64,000 bases of DNA, taken from NCBI RefSeq assembly GCF_003425685.1, contig NZ_QJKM01000005.1, positions 355,889-419,888 of the forward strand, written 5' to 3'. The notes under the pieces are model-generated. The model was not told the origin of the DNA. It ran no database searches and saw only the letters and a list, made by a program, of their open reading frames with translations. Both the position numbers and the translations under genes were made by a program. This document shows positions 54,447-60,641 of the stretch, piece by piece; position 1 is the first letter of the stretch; each line of letters starts with the position of its first letter. Source of the stretch: Rhizobium terrae (GTDB lineage Bacteria; Pseudomonadota; Alphaproteobacteria; Rhizobiales; Rhizobiaceae).

Positions 54447-54791
54447 TTGTTGCGCATTCTTATCGTTGATCAGGAGTTTCTTGTCGCCATGGAGGTGGAG
54501 CGGGTCCTCGCCGAGGCATTTGCATGTGAGATCCAGATCGCCACGCCGCGGAACTATCCGGTGGAACTGGAACGTCGGGAATTCGACGTGGTGGTGATCG
54601 ATTCAACACTCATCGATGGCAAAGGGGAGGCGGCCCGGCGGTTGCGCGCCGCCGGCGCCGGCCTTGTCTTCACCACGCTCGGCGAGGAGGACATGGCCGG
54701 CATGGACGGATGGGCAGGTGTTCCGGTCGTCGCCAAGCCATTTAACGACCACCATCTGGTCGAGGCGGTCAGGAATGCCGCCCGGATCTGA
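54447..54791 (+). CDS. Stand-alone receiver-domain protein
   Basis: Single-domain response regulator of 114 aa: ILIVDQEFLVAMEVERVL at the start, phospho-accepting Asp52 in VVVIDSTLIDG, a Thr-rich strand GLVFTTLGEED resembling the FATGUY motif, and Lys97 in VVAKPF. The usual second acidic residue of the Mg site reads Gln (VDQE). No output domain is present. Single-domain receivers with the FATGUY motif act in the general stress network (SdrG in Sphingomonas). The start is a TTG at 54447 (or 54450); no ATG is available. No EcfG promoter was found for it. Confidence 0.75.
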   Translation: MLRILIVDQEFLVAMEVERVLAEAFACEIQIATPRNYPVELERREFDVVVIDSTLIDGKGEAARRLRAAGAGLVFTTLGEEDMAGMDGWAGVPVVAKPFNDHHLVEAVRNAARI

Positions 54792-54811
54792 GCGGCATTC
54801 GAGGAACGCGA

Positions 54812-55378
54812 TCAGCTTCCGAATGCTCTCGCGGTGATCGCCGCATTGTCCGCATCCGGTCCGTAGTCGCCCTCGCCGGTGACGCCGAGAAGCTCCTGAA
54901 GGCGAGTGCGGGCGCGGCTGACGCGGCTTTTGATCGTGCCGACGGCGCAGCCGCAGATCGCGGCCGCTTCCTCGTAGGCGAAACCGGCGGCACCGACGAG
55001 GACGATCGCCTCGCGCTGGTCGTCCGGCAGCTTATCGAGCGCCTTGCGGAAATCCTGCAGGTCGAGCCGGCCATATTGTTCCGGATGCACCGAAAACCGC
55101 TCGCTGAACAGACCGTCGCTGTCCTGCACCTCGCGGCCGCGCTTGCGCATCTGGCTGTAGAATTCGTTGCGCAGGATGGTAAACAGCCAGGCCCGCATGT
55201 TGGTTCCGGCGGTGAAGCTCGACTGGTTGGCCCAGGCCTTCATGATCGTGTCCTGCACCAAATCGTCGGCCTTGTCATGCCGCCCTGTCAGGGAGACTGC
55301 GAAGGCGCGCAGGTTGGGCAGGGATGCAAGGAGGTCGCGCTTGAAGCCGCGATCGTCGATCTCTTCCTCCTTACTCAT
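54812..55378 (-). CDS. ecfG: EcfG-family general stress sigma factor
   Basis: Extracytoplasmic-function sigma factor of 188 aa. Region 2 is LPNLRAFAVSLTGRHDKADDLVQDTIMKAWANQSSF and region 4 is LPDDQREAIVLVGAAGFAYEEAAAICGCAVGTIKSRVSRARTRL, both of the EcfG type. It binds GGAAC/CGTT promoters, several of which lie nearby. NepR sequesters it until phosphorylated PhyR takes NepR away. It overlaps nepR by ATGA and is divergent from phyR. Confidence 0.95.
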   Translation of the reverse strand: MSKEEEIDDRGFKRDLLASLPNLRAFAVSLTGRHDKADDLVQDTIMKAWANQSSFTAGTNMRAWLFTILRNEFYSQMRKRGREVQDSDGLFSERFSVHPEQYGRLDLQDFRKALDKLPDDQREAIVLVGAAGFAYEEAAAICGCAVGTIKSRVSRARTRLQELLGVTGEGDYGPDADNAAITARAFGS

Positions 55379-55557
55379 TTTACATTCACCGGTTTGGCGT
55401 TCTTTTCAGCCTGTTCGAGGCGTTCGAGAAGCTCCAGAAAGCGATCTGGAATTCCCTCTTCCTGCACGGCGTCGTAAAACTCGCGCAGTTTTCGGGAAAT
55501 GGACGCGTTCGGCTGCACCGCTCCTGGCCTGACTTCGTGGGTTTGAATTGTCGTCAT
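55375..55557 (-). CDS. nepR: Anti-sigma factor NepR
   Basis: Small protein (60 aa from the ATG at 55557) ending in the NepR core ISRKLREFYDAVQEEGIPDRFLELLERLEQAE, the two-helix region that embraces EcfG or the PhyR sigma-like domain. The start could also be at 55590, adding 11 residues (MSDDDNRKKDE); neither start has a strong ribosome-binding site, though GATGAG precedes 55557. It is the first gene of the nepR-ecfG operon. Confidence 0.93.
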   Translation of the reverse strand: MTTIQTHEVRPGAVQPNASISRKLREFYDAVQEEGIPDRFLELLERLEQAEKNAKPVNVK

Positions 55558-55627
55558 CTCATCTTTTTTTCTATTGTCGTCGTCACTCATCACGCGGGCA
55601 GCCTGTTGCGATATCGTCGGGCAGAAA

Positions 55628-55652
55628 AATTCGCGGCGGCAAAAAAAGTTCC
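55628..55652 (-). promoter_or_regulatory. Weak candidate EcfG promoter of nepR-ecfG
   Basis: Perfect GGAAC -35 (55652-55648) but with AATT in place of CGTT 16 bases on. Autoregulation of the operon is common in this system, so the weak -10 may still be used. Confidence 0.4.
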
Positions 55653-55674
55653 CTCCTTGCGGAACTTTTTTTGC
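55639..55674. repeat. Perfect 14-bp inverted repeat between nepR and phyR
   Basis: GCAAAAAAAGTTCC (55639-55652) and GGAACTTTTTTTGC (55661-55674) are separated by 8 bases. Each arm carries a GGAAC -35 element facing outward, so the repeat forms two back-to-back promoter halves for the divergent genes. Confidence 0.85.
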
Positions 55675-55685
55675 GAGTCCACGTT
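55661..55685 (+). promoter_or_regulatory. EcfG promoter of phyR
   Basis: GGAAC (55661-55665), 16 bases, CGTT (55682-55685), 44 bases before the phyR start. Confidence 0.85.
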
Positions 55686-55728
55686 GATAACTGGTCAATT
55701 GCCCACCGGGCATCAGGGGAGATCTTGT

Positions 55729-56523
55729 ATGTCACTCACCACACGCGTTGCGTCTCACCTTCCATATCTGCGTCGGTATGCGCGCGCCGTCACCGGTTCA
55801 CAGACTTCGGGAGACGCGTATGTTGCGGCGGTCCTGGAGGCTCTGATTGCAGATGTTTCCATATTTCCGGAAACGTCCAAGGACCGTGTTTCGCTTTATA
55901 AACTCTTTGTCGCGATTTTTGGTTCCACCAACATCGAGATCAGGCCGATCGAATCGCCTTTCGCCTGGGAGCAGCGTGCCGCTGCCAACCTGGCGACACT
56001 GCCTTCGCAGGCACGGCATGCATTCCTCCTGATTTCGGTCGAAGGTTTCTCCCTCGAAGAAACTGCAGAAGTCCTCGACGTCGGCATCGCCGAGGTGAAC
56101 CGCTTGCTCGATGAAGCAACCCGCGAAATCTCAAGGCAGGTCGCCACCGACATCATGATCATCGAAGACGAACCTTTGATCGCTCTCGATATCGAGCAGA
56201 TGGTGCAGGATCTCGGCCATCGCGTCACCGGCATCGCCCGCACCCATAAGGAAGCGGTATCGCTCTTCAACTCCTCCCACCCGAAGATGGTGCTCGCCGA
56301 TATCCAGCTCGCCGACGGCAGCTCCGGCATCGACGCAGTCAATGAAATCCTGAAATCCTCCAGCGTGCCGGTGATCTTCATCACGGCCTTCCCGGAACGG
56401 CTCCTGACGGGTGAACGACCAGAGCCGGCCTTCTTGGTGACCAAGCCGTTCAATCCGGACATGGTAAAGGCGCTGATCAGCCAGGCGCTGTTCTTCAACG
56501 AGGCCGTGAAGGCCGCAGCTTGA
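55729..56523 (+). CDS. phyR: General stress response regulator PhyR
   Basis: Protein of 264 aa with the diagnostic order: N-terminal sigma-factor-like domain (about 1-140; LPYLRRYARAVTGSQ and a region-4-like EETAEVLDVGIAEVNRLLDEATREI) and C-terminal receiver (about 142-260; acidic pair in IIEDEP, Asp191 in LADIQLAD, FATGUY-type PVIFITAFPERL, and Lys in TKPF). When phosphorylated it binds NepR and frees EcfG. It has an exact EcfG promoter, so the loop is positive. The ATG at 55729 follows AGGGGAGA. Confidence 0.96.
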   Translation: MSLTTRVASHLPYLRRYARAVTGSQTSGDAYVAAVLEALIADVSIFPETSKDRVSLYKLFVAIFGSTNIEIRPIESPFAWEQRAAANLATLPSQARHAFLLISVEGFSLEETAEVLDVGIAEVNRLLDEATREISRQVATDIMIIEDEPLIALDIEQMVQDLGHRVTGIARTHKEAVSLFNSSHPKMVLADIQLADGSSGIDAVNEILKSSSVPVIFITAFPERLLTGERPEPAFLVTKPFNPDMVKALISQALFFNEAVKAAA

Positions 56524-56560
56524 CGACCAAGGATAAGGTGCGGGCCGGCGAAGCAGGACA

Positions 56561-56585
56561 GGAACAAATGGCTGCAGGCAGCGTT
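56561..56585 (+). promoter_or_regulatory. EcfG promoter of the UPF0391 gene
   Basis: GGAAC (56561-56565), 16 bases, CGTT (56582-56585), 26 bases before the start codon. Exact consensus. Confidence 0.8.
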
Positions 56586-56611
56586 TTGGCGCATCCGAGT
56601 GGAGAAAAGCC

Positions 56612-56776
56612 ATGTTGTACTGTGCTCTTGTCTTCCTGCTTGCGGTAGCCGGCGCTTCTGCCCTCCGTTTGGGCAGTATTGCCGGCGTACCGGCTGGTAT
56701 AGGCGCAATCCTGCTCTTTCCATTCCTTATCGTGCTGCCGATATCTCTCGTCGTCGGGTTGTTCCGGCGCGCGTGA
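56612..56776 (+). CDS. UPF0391 (DUF1328/YtjA-like) small membrane protein
   Basis: Protein of 54 aa beginning MLYCALVFLLAVAGASALRLGSIAG, with a second segment ILLFPFLIVLPISLVVGLFRRA. The start (MLYxALVFL), central GxIAG and C-terminal SLVVGLxRR match the UPF0391 family of two-helix inner-membrane proteins. Their function is unknown; several are stress induced. GGAG precedes the ATG and an exact EcfG promoter lies just upstream. The histidine kinase gene follows after 85 bases, so this promoter may also serve it. Confidence 0.85.
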   Translation: MLYCALVFLLAVAGASALRLGSIAGVPAGIGAILLFPFLIVLPISLVVGLFRRA

Positions 56777-56861
56777 CGTCTTATAAACGGCCAATGCTCA
56801 TGAATATCCCCGGGAGTTCACTTCGAGGACACCCGGTTTTCCCCGGAAGCACGCAGACGGA

Positions 56862-57875
56862 GTGAGGAAATTGGTGCATCCCCTGACATGGCAGCAAGCT
56901 GGTCAGAGTGATGACAAGTTACGCGAATTTTTCATGCCCGCGCTGGTGGATCTCGGTGCCAGCGTCATCATCCAGGATGCACGCGGCAATTATCTTTTCG
57001 TCACCAACCTGCCCGAACTCTGGGCCATCGAACATGTGGCAACCCCGAGCGACCTCACCCTCTTCGGCGAGGAGGTCGCCTCCAAGCTCTCGACCCTGAA
57101 GCAGGCCATGACCGAACCCGGCAACAAGGGGCATATCGAAATCATCATCGGTACCGAGCAGGTCTACGAGTTTCGGGTGCAGGCCGTGGAATTCGCTAGA
57201 GGCGGTGTGCATCTGGTGACTACGATCGTCGACCGCTCCGAGGAGCGGCATCGCGAGCGACTTCTGCGGGCGCTTCTGCGAGAGGTCAGCCACCGTTCGA
57301 AGAACCTGCTCGCCATCATCCAGAGCATCGCGCTGCAGACGGCCCGCTATTCCGGCTCGCTGGAGCTTTTCCTGCACAAGTTCCGGGGACGGCTCTATTC
57401 GCTGTCGCAGAGCCAGGACCTGATTACCGATTCCAGCTGGCGTGGCGCCTATTTCTTCGAACTGGTACAGCAGCAGACAGAAAAATACCTGCCGGAAAAC
57501 AAGCATCTCGTGCGGGTACATGGCGACAACCTGCTCTTGACGCCCAATGCGTCTCTGCATCTCGGCCTGGCGCTGCACGAGCTGATCGTCAACGCCGTCA
57601 GCCATGGCTCACTGCTTCGGAGCGGCCGGATCATCAACGTCACCTGCACCCGCATGCCGGTGAACGGCCACGACACGCTCGAAATGATCTGGGACGAAAT
57701 CCTCGATCCCAACGCCAGACCGGACCAGCAGGACGAGGCGCTAAAGGCACATTTTGGCAGCACCGTACTCGAAAGGGTCGTGCCGGCCTCGGTCAACGGC
57801 AAAGCCAATTATACCATCTCGAACGAGAGGATCAGCTATCGGCTGGTGTTTCCGCTGGAGACAGGAGGAGATTAG
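56862..57875 (+). CDS. HWE/HisKA_2-type sensor histidine kinase, probable PhyR kinase
   Basis: Kinase of 337 aa with no membrane segment. A PAS-like domain (about 25-125) precedes the dimerisation segment LLREVSHRSKNLLAIIQSIALQTAR with phospho-accepting His144, the signature of the HWE/HisKA_2 class used by PhyK-type kinases. The ATPase N-box is LHELIVNAVSHGSL. Being next to phyR, it is the best candidate for phosphorylating it. The start is uncertain: GTG at 56862, or TTG/GTG at 56871/56874 which have GAGGAA closer upstream. Confidence 0.88.
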   Translation: MRKLVHPLTWQQAGQSDDKLREFFMPALVDLGASVIIQDARGNYLFVTNLPELWAIEHVATPSDLTLFGEEVASKLSTLKQAMTEPGNKGHIEIIIGTEQVYEFRVQAVEFARGGVHLVTTIVDRSEERHRERLLRALLREVSHRSKNLLAIIQSIALQTARYSGSLELFLHKFRGRLYSLSQSQDLITDSSWRGAYFFELVQQQTEKYLPENKHLVRVHGDNLLLTPNASLHLGLALHELIVNAVSHGSLLRSGRIINVTCTRMPVNGHDTLEMIWDEILDPNARPDQQDEALKAHFGSTVLERVVPASVNGKANYTISNERISYRLVFPLETGGD

Positions 57876-57914
57876 GGAGGGGTGTTAGTCGGTAGTGAGT
57901 AGTGGCTTGTAGGT

Positions 57915-57980
57915 TAAAGCGCGTCGGGATCTTTCAGATTCGCTTGCCACGCTTTAGATTCTTGTTTTTCCGCATGTCGG
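57915..57980. repeat. Candidate dispersed intergenic motif
   Basis: AAAGCGCGT and a partly complementary CCACGCTTT (57948-57956) flank a 25-base centre, followed by a T-rich stretch and CGCATGTC. I recall very similar sequence between genes of many rhizobia, but only one copy is in this window. Confidence 0.35.
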
Positions 57981-58053
57981 TGTCGCAAATTGATGGACAC
58001 GTTTGGGACATGCTTCAGAGCGGGCTTGAATAGGCTGTCTTCACAACAAAATT

Positions 58054-58120
58054 ACCACTCACCACTCACCACTCACCACTCACCACTCACCACTCACCAC
58101 TCACCACTCACCACTCACCA
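58054..58120. repeat. Heptanucleotide tandem repeat (ACCACTC) x 9.6
   Basis: Nine exact units from 58054 to 58116 and a partial unit to 58120. It starts about 10 bases beyond the predicted 3' end of the minus-strand small RNA. No coding frame uses it. It is not CRISPR: units are contiguous with no spacers. Confidence 0.95.
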
Positions 58121-58130
58121 AACCTGCGCC

Positions 58131-58252
58131 CAAAACTGAGCTGGGTCGGTTCCGGTTTGACGGAGCCGACCCAGTTCGTCTCTTCGAGGGGGATTGAAGA
58201 GTCTGTCCGAAGGCTTTTGTAGGGCGGGGGACGGGGGGTCGCCTTCGAACAG
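58131..58252 (-). ncRNA. Predicted stress-induced small RNA, GsrN-like
   Basis: On the minus strand an exact EcfG promoter (58283-58259) is followed by a 10-base stem, GTTCGAAGGC (58250-58241) with GCCTTCGGAC (58214-58205), nine pairs plus one mismatch. Its 26-base loop begins GACCCCCCGTCCCCCGCCC. A second stem pairs CTGGGTCGGCTCCG (58174-58161) with CGGAACCGACCCAG (58154-58141), 13 of 14, and CTCAGTTTT follows as a terminator-like tail. Predicted length about 120 nt. The design (EcfG-driven, C-rich loop, terminator) resembles Caulobacter GsrN. The ends are inferred. Confidence 0.6.
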
Positions 58253-58258
58253 TGGTAT

Positions 58259-58283
58259 AACGGGCACCCCGGAAATAGGTTCC
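58259..58283 (-). promoter_or_regulatory. Exact EcfG promoter with no protein gene downstream
   Basis: Minus-strand GGAAC (58283-58279), 16 bases, CGTT (58262-58259). It lies 19 bases past the csbD stop and reads into the structured region at 58252-58131. Confidence 0.75.
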
Positions 58284-58301
58284 AAGGGTTTCAAAAAAAA
58301 T

Positions 58302-58499
58302 TCAATGGCGGCGCAGCCAGTCGTCAACTTCGCGGTCGGCCTCCTCCTCCGCCTTGCCGTAGCGCTCCTGGATCTTGCCCGCGAGCTGTTTGCGGCTGCC
58401 GGCAATCACGTCGAGATCGTCGCCGGTGAGCTTGCCCCACTGGGTCTGGACCTTGCCCTTGAATTGTTCCCAATTGCCTTCAACCTGATTCCAGTTCAT
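58302..58499 (-). CDS. CsbD-family stress protein
   Basis: Protein of 65 aa with the whole CsbD pattern: MNWNQVEGNWEQFKGKVQTQWGKLTGDDLDVIAGSRKQLAGKIQERYGKAEEEADREVDDWLRR. It is highly charged and predicted helical or partly disordered. The molecular role is unknown; CsbD is sigma-B controlled in Bacillus and general-stress controlled in many rhizobia. A near-consensus EcfG promoter lies 51 bases upstream. A run of eight T follows the stop on the minus strand, after a short TGGC/GCCA stem, as a possible weak terminator. Confidence 0.93.
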   Translation of the reverse strand: MNWNQVEGNWEQFKGKVQTQWGKLTGDDLDVIAGSRKQLAGKIQERYGKAEEEADREVDDWLRRH

Positions 58500-58549
58500 C
58501 TGCGTTTCCTCGTTGGCTGGTGACGAACGGCTTTTCCGTTCCGCAACCT

Positions 58550-58574
58550 AACTGCGAGCGGCCCCTGCCGTTCC
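58550..58574 (-). promoter_or_regulatory. EcfG-type promoter of csbD
   Basis: Minus-strand GGAAC (58574-58570), 16 bases, AGTT (58553-58550); three of four -10 bases match CGTT. Confidence 0.6.
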
Positions 58575-58588
58575 TGGCACGGCAATGC

Positions 58589-58612
58589 AAATGGCGGCCG
58601 GAGCCGCCATTT
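58589..58612 (-). terminator. Terminator of the leftward ABC operon
   Basis: AAATGGCGGC-CGGA-GCCGCCATTT is a perfect 10-bp stem, 26 bases after the permease stop and just before the csbD promoter. Confidence 0.65.
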
Positions 58613-58637
58613 CAGAGAGTTTCGGGATCGGCCGATC

Positions 58638-59564
58638 TCAGTGCTTGAGCGCGCGCGGATCGAGCGCGTCGCGGATGGCGTCGCCCATGTAGTTGACGCT
58701 GAGCACGGTCATCGAAATCGCCAGCCCCGGCCAGAGCACGCGGGAGGGCGTGAGCTGCAGGAAGTTGGCGCCGTCGAAGAGCAGGCGGCCCCAGGTGGGG
58801 AAGTCCGACGGGAAACCGAGGCCGAGGAAACTCAGCGCCGATTCCGTGATGATCGCTGCCGCGATGCCCAATGTGGCCGAGACCATGATGGAGGAGAGCA
58901 CGTTCGGCAGGATATGCTTCAGGATGATCCGGTATTCCCGCATGCCGCTCGATTTCGCCGCCAGGATGAATTCCTGGCTTTTGACAGCCAGCACGTCGCC
59001 GCGCACGATGCGGGCGGTGTGCATCCAGCTGGTGATGCCGATCACGAAAACGATCAGGATGAAGATGCCTGTCTCCGGCCCGAAGGCAGCCCTCAGCGTA
59101 TCGCGGAAGAGCATGAGGATGACGAGCAGCAGCGGCAGCAGCGGCAGGGCCAGGAACAGGTCGGTGATGCGCATCAACGGCCCGTCCAGCCGGCGGAAAT
59201 AGCCGGAGAGGACGCCGACCAGGGTTCCGAGGAAGAGGGCGAGCAGCATGGCGGTGATGCCGACCGCCAGCGAGATGCGGCCGCCGGCGAGCACCTGGGC
59301 CAGCATGTCCTTGCCCAGGTTGTCGGTGCCGAAGGGATGCGCCCATGAGGGCCACTGGTTCTTGTCCCTGATGTTGATGGCATTCGGCGCGACGCGGTGG
59401 ATATAGGGGCCGACAAACACCGCCAGCACGATGAACGTGAAGACGACGAGCCCCGCCACGCCACCCTTGTGGGAGCGGAACTGGCGCCACATGTCGGCAA
59501 AGGCGGATCGGGCAGGGGTAGCCGCCTTGACGGGAGGAGCCGTTGTGATCGTCGCATCAGTCAT
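58638..59564 (-). CDS. Peptide-type ABC permease (DppC-like, third system)
   Basis: Permease of 308 aa: FRSHKGGVAGLVVFTFIVLAVFVGPYI, HPFGTDNLGKDMLAQVLAGGR, coupling loop KSQEFILAAKSSGMREYRIILKHILPN, and SFLGLGFPSDFPTWGRLL. The ATG at 59564 follows GAGGATCC and overlaps the upstream permease by 8 bases. It is the last gene of a binding-protein/DppB/DppC operon; ATPases may be supplied by genes beginning at the right edge. Confidence 0.92.
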   Translation of the reverse strand: MTDATITTAPPVKAATPARSAFADMWRQFRSHKGGVAGLVVFTFIVLAVFVGPYIHRVAPNAINIRDKNQWPSWAHPFGTDNLGKDMLAQVLAGGRISLAVGITAMLLALFLGTLVGVLSGYFRRLDGPLMRITDLFLALPLLPLLLVILMLFRDTLRAAFGPETGIFILIVFVIGITSWMHTARIVRGDVLAVKSQEFILAAKSSGMREYRIILKHILPNVLSSIMVSATLGIAAAIITESALSFLGLGFPSDFPTWGRLLFDGANFLQLTPSRVLWPGLAISMTVLSVNYMGDAIRDALDPRALKH

Positions 59565-60567
59565 AACGGATCCTCGGGTCAAGAATGCCGTAAAGCACGT
59601 CGGCGATGAGGTTGAAGAGCACGATCAGCACAGCGAAAATAAAGGTCAGGGTCTGCACGAGCGGGATATCGGCCCCCTGGACGGCGGTGATCAGCAACTG
59701 GCCGAGGCCGTTCACGCGAAAGATCTGTTCGGTGATGATGGCGCCGGAGAAGATGGTCGGCACGCCAAGCGCAATCACGGTGACGACCGGGATGAGGCTG
59801 TTGCGCAGCACGTGGACGAGCAGCACGGCCTTTTCCTTGACGCCCTTGGCACGCGCCGTGCGCACATAGTCCTGATGCAGGTTGTCCAGCATCGAGGCGC
59901 GCACGAAGCGAGTGATCTGCGAGGCGTTGAACAGCGCCAGCACGGTCACGGGCAGTGCCATCTGCTTAACCTGCTGCAGGAAGCTCGAAAAGTCCGTGAT
60001 CACCAGGTTGGTGTCGTAGACGGACGGGAACCATTGCAGATAGGAGGAGAAGATGACGATCATCAGCACGCCAGTGAAGAAGGTCGGCACCGAATAACCG
60101 ACCATCGCCAGGAAAGTGCCGACCTGGTCGAAGATCGAGTATTGCTTGTAGGCGGAGATGACGCCGATCGGAATGGCGATCAGCACGCCGAACAGATAGG
60201 CGAGGCCGACGACCCAGAGCGTCTGGGGGAGTCGCTGGACAATCAGGTCCACCACCGGGCTGCGCGTCGCCCAGGAAAGGACCCGCATCCGGTCGCCATC
60301 ACCGATCTGCCAGCCGGTGAGCCGTTCGAAAATATTGAGCGGCTCGTTGATGAAGAACTGCTGCAGCCAATAAAGGTAACGGAAGAAGAACGGCTGATCC
60401 AGGCCAAGCGATGCGCGAATCTGTTCGCGAACCTCCGGCGGGATCGTCAGCGGCAGGTCGCCGGTGGGATCGTTGGGCGCAAGATCAAGAAGCGCGAAGA
60501 TGACGAAGCTGATGATCAGCAGCGTCGGGATTGCGAAGAGCAATCGCCGCAAGGTGTATGTAAACAT
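59557..60567 (-). CDS. Peptide-type ABC permease (DppB-like, third system)
   Basis: Permease of 336 aa: FTYTLRRLLFAIPTLLIISFVIFALLDLAPNDP, RASLGLDQPFFFRYLYWLQQFF, coupling region FVRASMLDNLHQDYVRTARAKGVKEKAVLLVHVLRNSLIPVVTVIAL and ITEQIFRVNGLG. It has a longer periplasmic loop (about 90-130) than average DppB. It lies 74 bases after the binding-protein gene, behind a strong hairpin. Confidence 0.92.
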   Translation of the reverse strand: MFTYTLRRLLFAIPTLLIISFVIFALLDLAPNDPTGDLPLTIPPEVREQIRASLGLDQPFFFRYLYWLQQFFINEPLNIFERLTGWQIGDGDRMRVLSWATRSPVVDLIVQRLPQTLWVVGLAYLFGVLIAIPIGVISAYKQYSIFDQVGTFLAMVGYSVPTFFTGVLMIVIFSSYLQWFPSVYDTNLVITDFSSFLQQVKQMALPVTVLALFNASQITRFVRASMLDNLHQDYVRTARAKGVKEKAVLLVHVLRNSLIPVVTVIALGVPTIFSGAIITEQIFRVNGLGQLLITAVQGADIPLVQTLTFIFAVLIVLFNLIADVLYGILDPRIRYD

Positions 60568-60589
60568 TCAATCGTCTCCGGACTACGCG

Positions 60590-60634
60590 GGAGAAAAATG
60601 CGGCCGCCGGGCCTGCCATGGAGCAGGCCCGGCG
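60590..60634 (-). terminator. Hairpin with T-run at binding-protein/permease junction
   Basis: CGCCGGGCCTGC (60605-60616) and GCAGGCCCGGCG (60623-60634) form a perfect 12-bp stem. On the minus strand GCCGCATTTTTCTCC follows. It lies 7 bases after the binding-protein stop inside the operon. Confidence 0.7.
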
Positions 60635-60641
60635 ATCGTCA

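Noticed and set aside
58054..58120. CRISPR-like array
   Set aside because: Seven-base units are contiguous, with no spacers and no cas genes nearby.
58115..58405. Minus-strand open frame spanning the csbD end, the sRNA and the terminator hairpin
   Set aside because: It uses a different frame from csbD, has no domain, and the region is better explained by RNA structure.
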